Part shown: piece after piece, positions 63,538-64,000 of the stretch | Position numbering within the stretch: the stretch's first letter is position 1 | How the letters are laid out: each line of letters begins with the position of its first letter | Notes under the pieces: model-generated | Told to the model about the DNA's origin: nothing | Databases searched by the model: none | Seen by the model: the letters and a program-made list of their open reading frames with translations, nothing else | Assembly (NCBI GenBank): GCA_949152475.1 | Contig: OX424560.1 | Span: forward strand, 21,267,106 to 21,331,105 | Length of the DNA stretch: 64,000 nt | From: Terebella lapidaria | Lineage: Eukaryota; Annelida; Polychaeta; Terebellida; Terebellidae | Direction of reading: 5' to 3' | Program-made: the position numbers and the translations under genes

Positions 63538-64000
63538 TGGTGCCCAGACCCAGGATGGATGTGTGCATCGCCCAAGGACTCGCAGGTCAGCGACCGTCAG
63601 TAGTACAGCCAACCACAAATGAGTGACGCACGTGCTTCGACCAGCCGGGATCTCCTGAAGGTCAGACTGATTCGCCGCATTAGACCGTCGGAATCGCCGC
63701 GTCAGATCGTCAGACTGAGTGGCCACGTCGGATCGTCAGATCCCCATACCGAGACAGTTCGTCGGAACAGACCCGGACTCCTAGATGCTGTCTTCAAGTG
63801 GTCCAAGATAAAATCATGAACTGGTGAATACTGAGTTTTATTTACTGAATTTTACATGAAGGGTTAACATATGATCTTAACTGTTGTTTGTACATAGTAG
63901 TATTGTTCATCTAGTAGTATATTTGTCAACAGTGTGAATGTGTATGGTCACAACTTGAGGTTCATACATTTGGTTTGTTGCCAAAAGTCTATTGGGTAAA
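63538..64000 (+). mobile_element. Primer-binding-site-like sequence and start of retrotransposon interior
   Basis: TGGTGCCCAGACCC starts two bases after the candidate LTR. A less AT-rich leader follows, with a 66-codon frame from 63,619 (rich in Arg and Ser) that stops at 63,817. It cannot be identified as Gag from this length. The remainder to the window edge shows no recognisable domain. Confidence 0.4.

Overview
This is a window of AT-rich eukaryotic (metazoan) DNA. It has no bacterial-style gene packing, only short chance ORFs over most of its length, GT-AG introns, many families of degenerate repeats and short transposons, and one clear intron-containing animal gene. That gene encodes a class B1 (secretin-type) neuropeptide receptor of the calcitonin/DH31/PDF-receptor kind. 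The short introns and the frequent ACATGTA-type words suit a marine invertebrate, but the species cannot be fixed from the sequence alone.

Layout. Positions 1-46,600 hold no gene I can support. They form a nest of diverged tandem duplications: short units (about 2-3 kb) at 1-7.8 kb, two units of about 5-6 kb at 7.8-19.0 kb, and four units of another phase at 19.5-46.6 kb. Recognisable modules recur in nearly all of them. Because the units are paralogous, most later insertions can be read directly as filled versus empty sites: a ~1.1 kb element with ~110 bp inverted termini (10.5-11.6 kb), a Tc1/mariner-like MITE (12.9 kb), a 312 bp insertion (16.5 kb), a 167 bp retroposon with a 14 bp target duplication and a hammerhead-like core (20.8 kb), a TCTA-tailed retroposon (36.1 kb), two hAT-like MITEs of one family (38.8 and 41.7 kb) and a TTAA-flanked piggyBac-like MITE (44.2 kb). 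A much younger tandem array, four near-identical 1,073 bp copies plus one diverged copy, occupies 29.0-34.4 kb.

The gene. Positions 46.9-48.9 kb are a less AT-rich upstream flank. Eleven coding exons at 48,880-52,873 (+ strand) join in frame into a 618-residue receptor with signal peptide, cysteine-rich hormone-binding domain, seven membrane helices and a 156-residue last-exon tail; a polyadenylation signal follows at 53,051.

Downstream, 53.5-60.3 kb is a diverged, roughly 3 kb triplication carrying a GC-rich insertion and a fold-back element with perfect 54 bp arms. Then come palindromes, a 33-copy 20 bp minisatellite (61.9-62.56 kb) and what looks like a 977 bp LTR with a primer-binding site, whose element body probably continues beyond the window.
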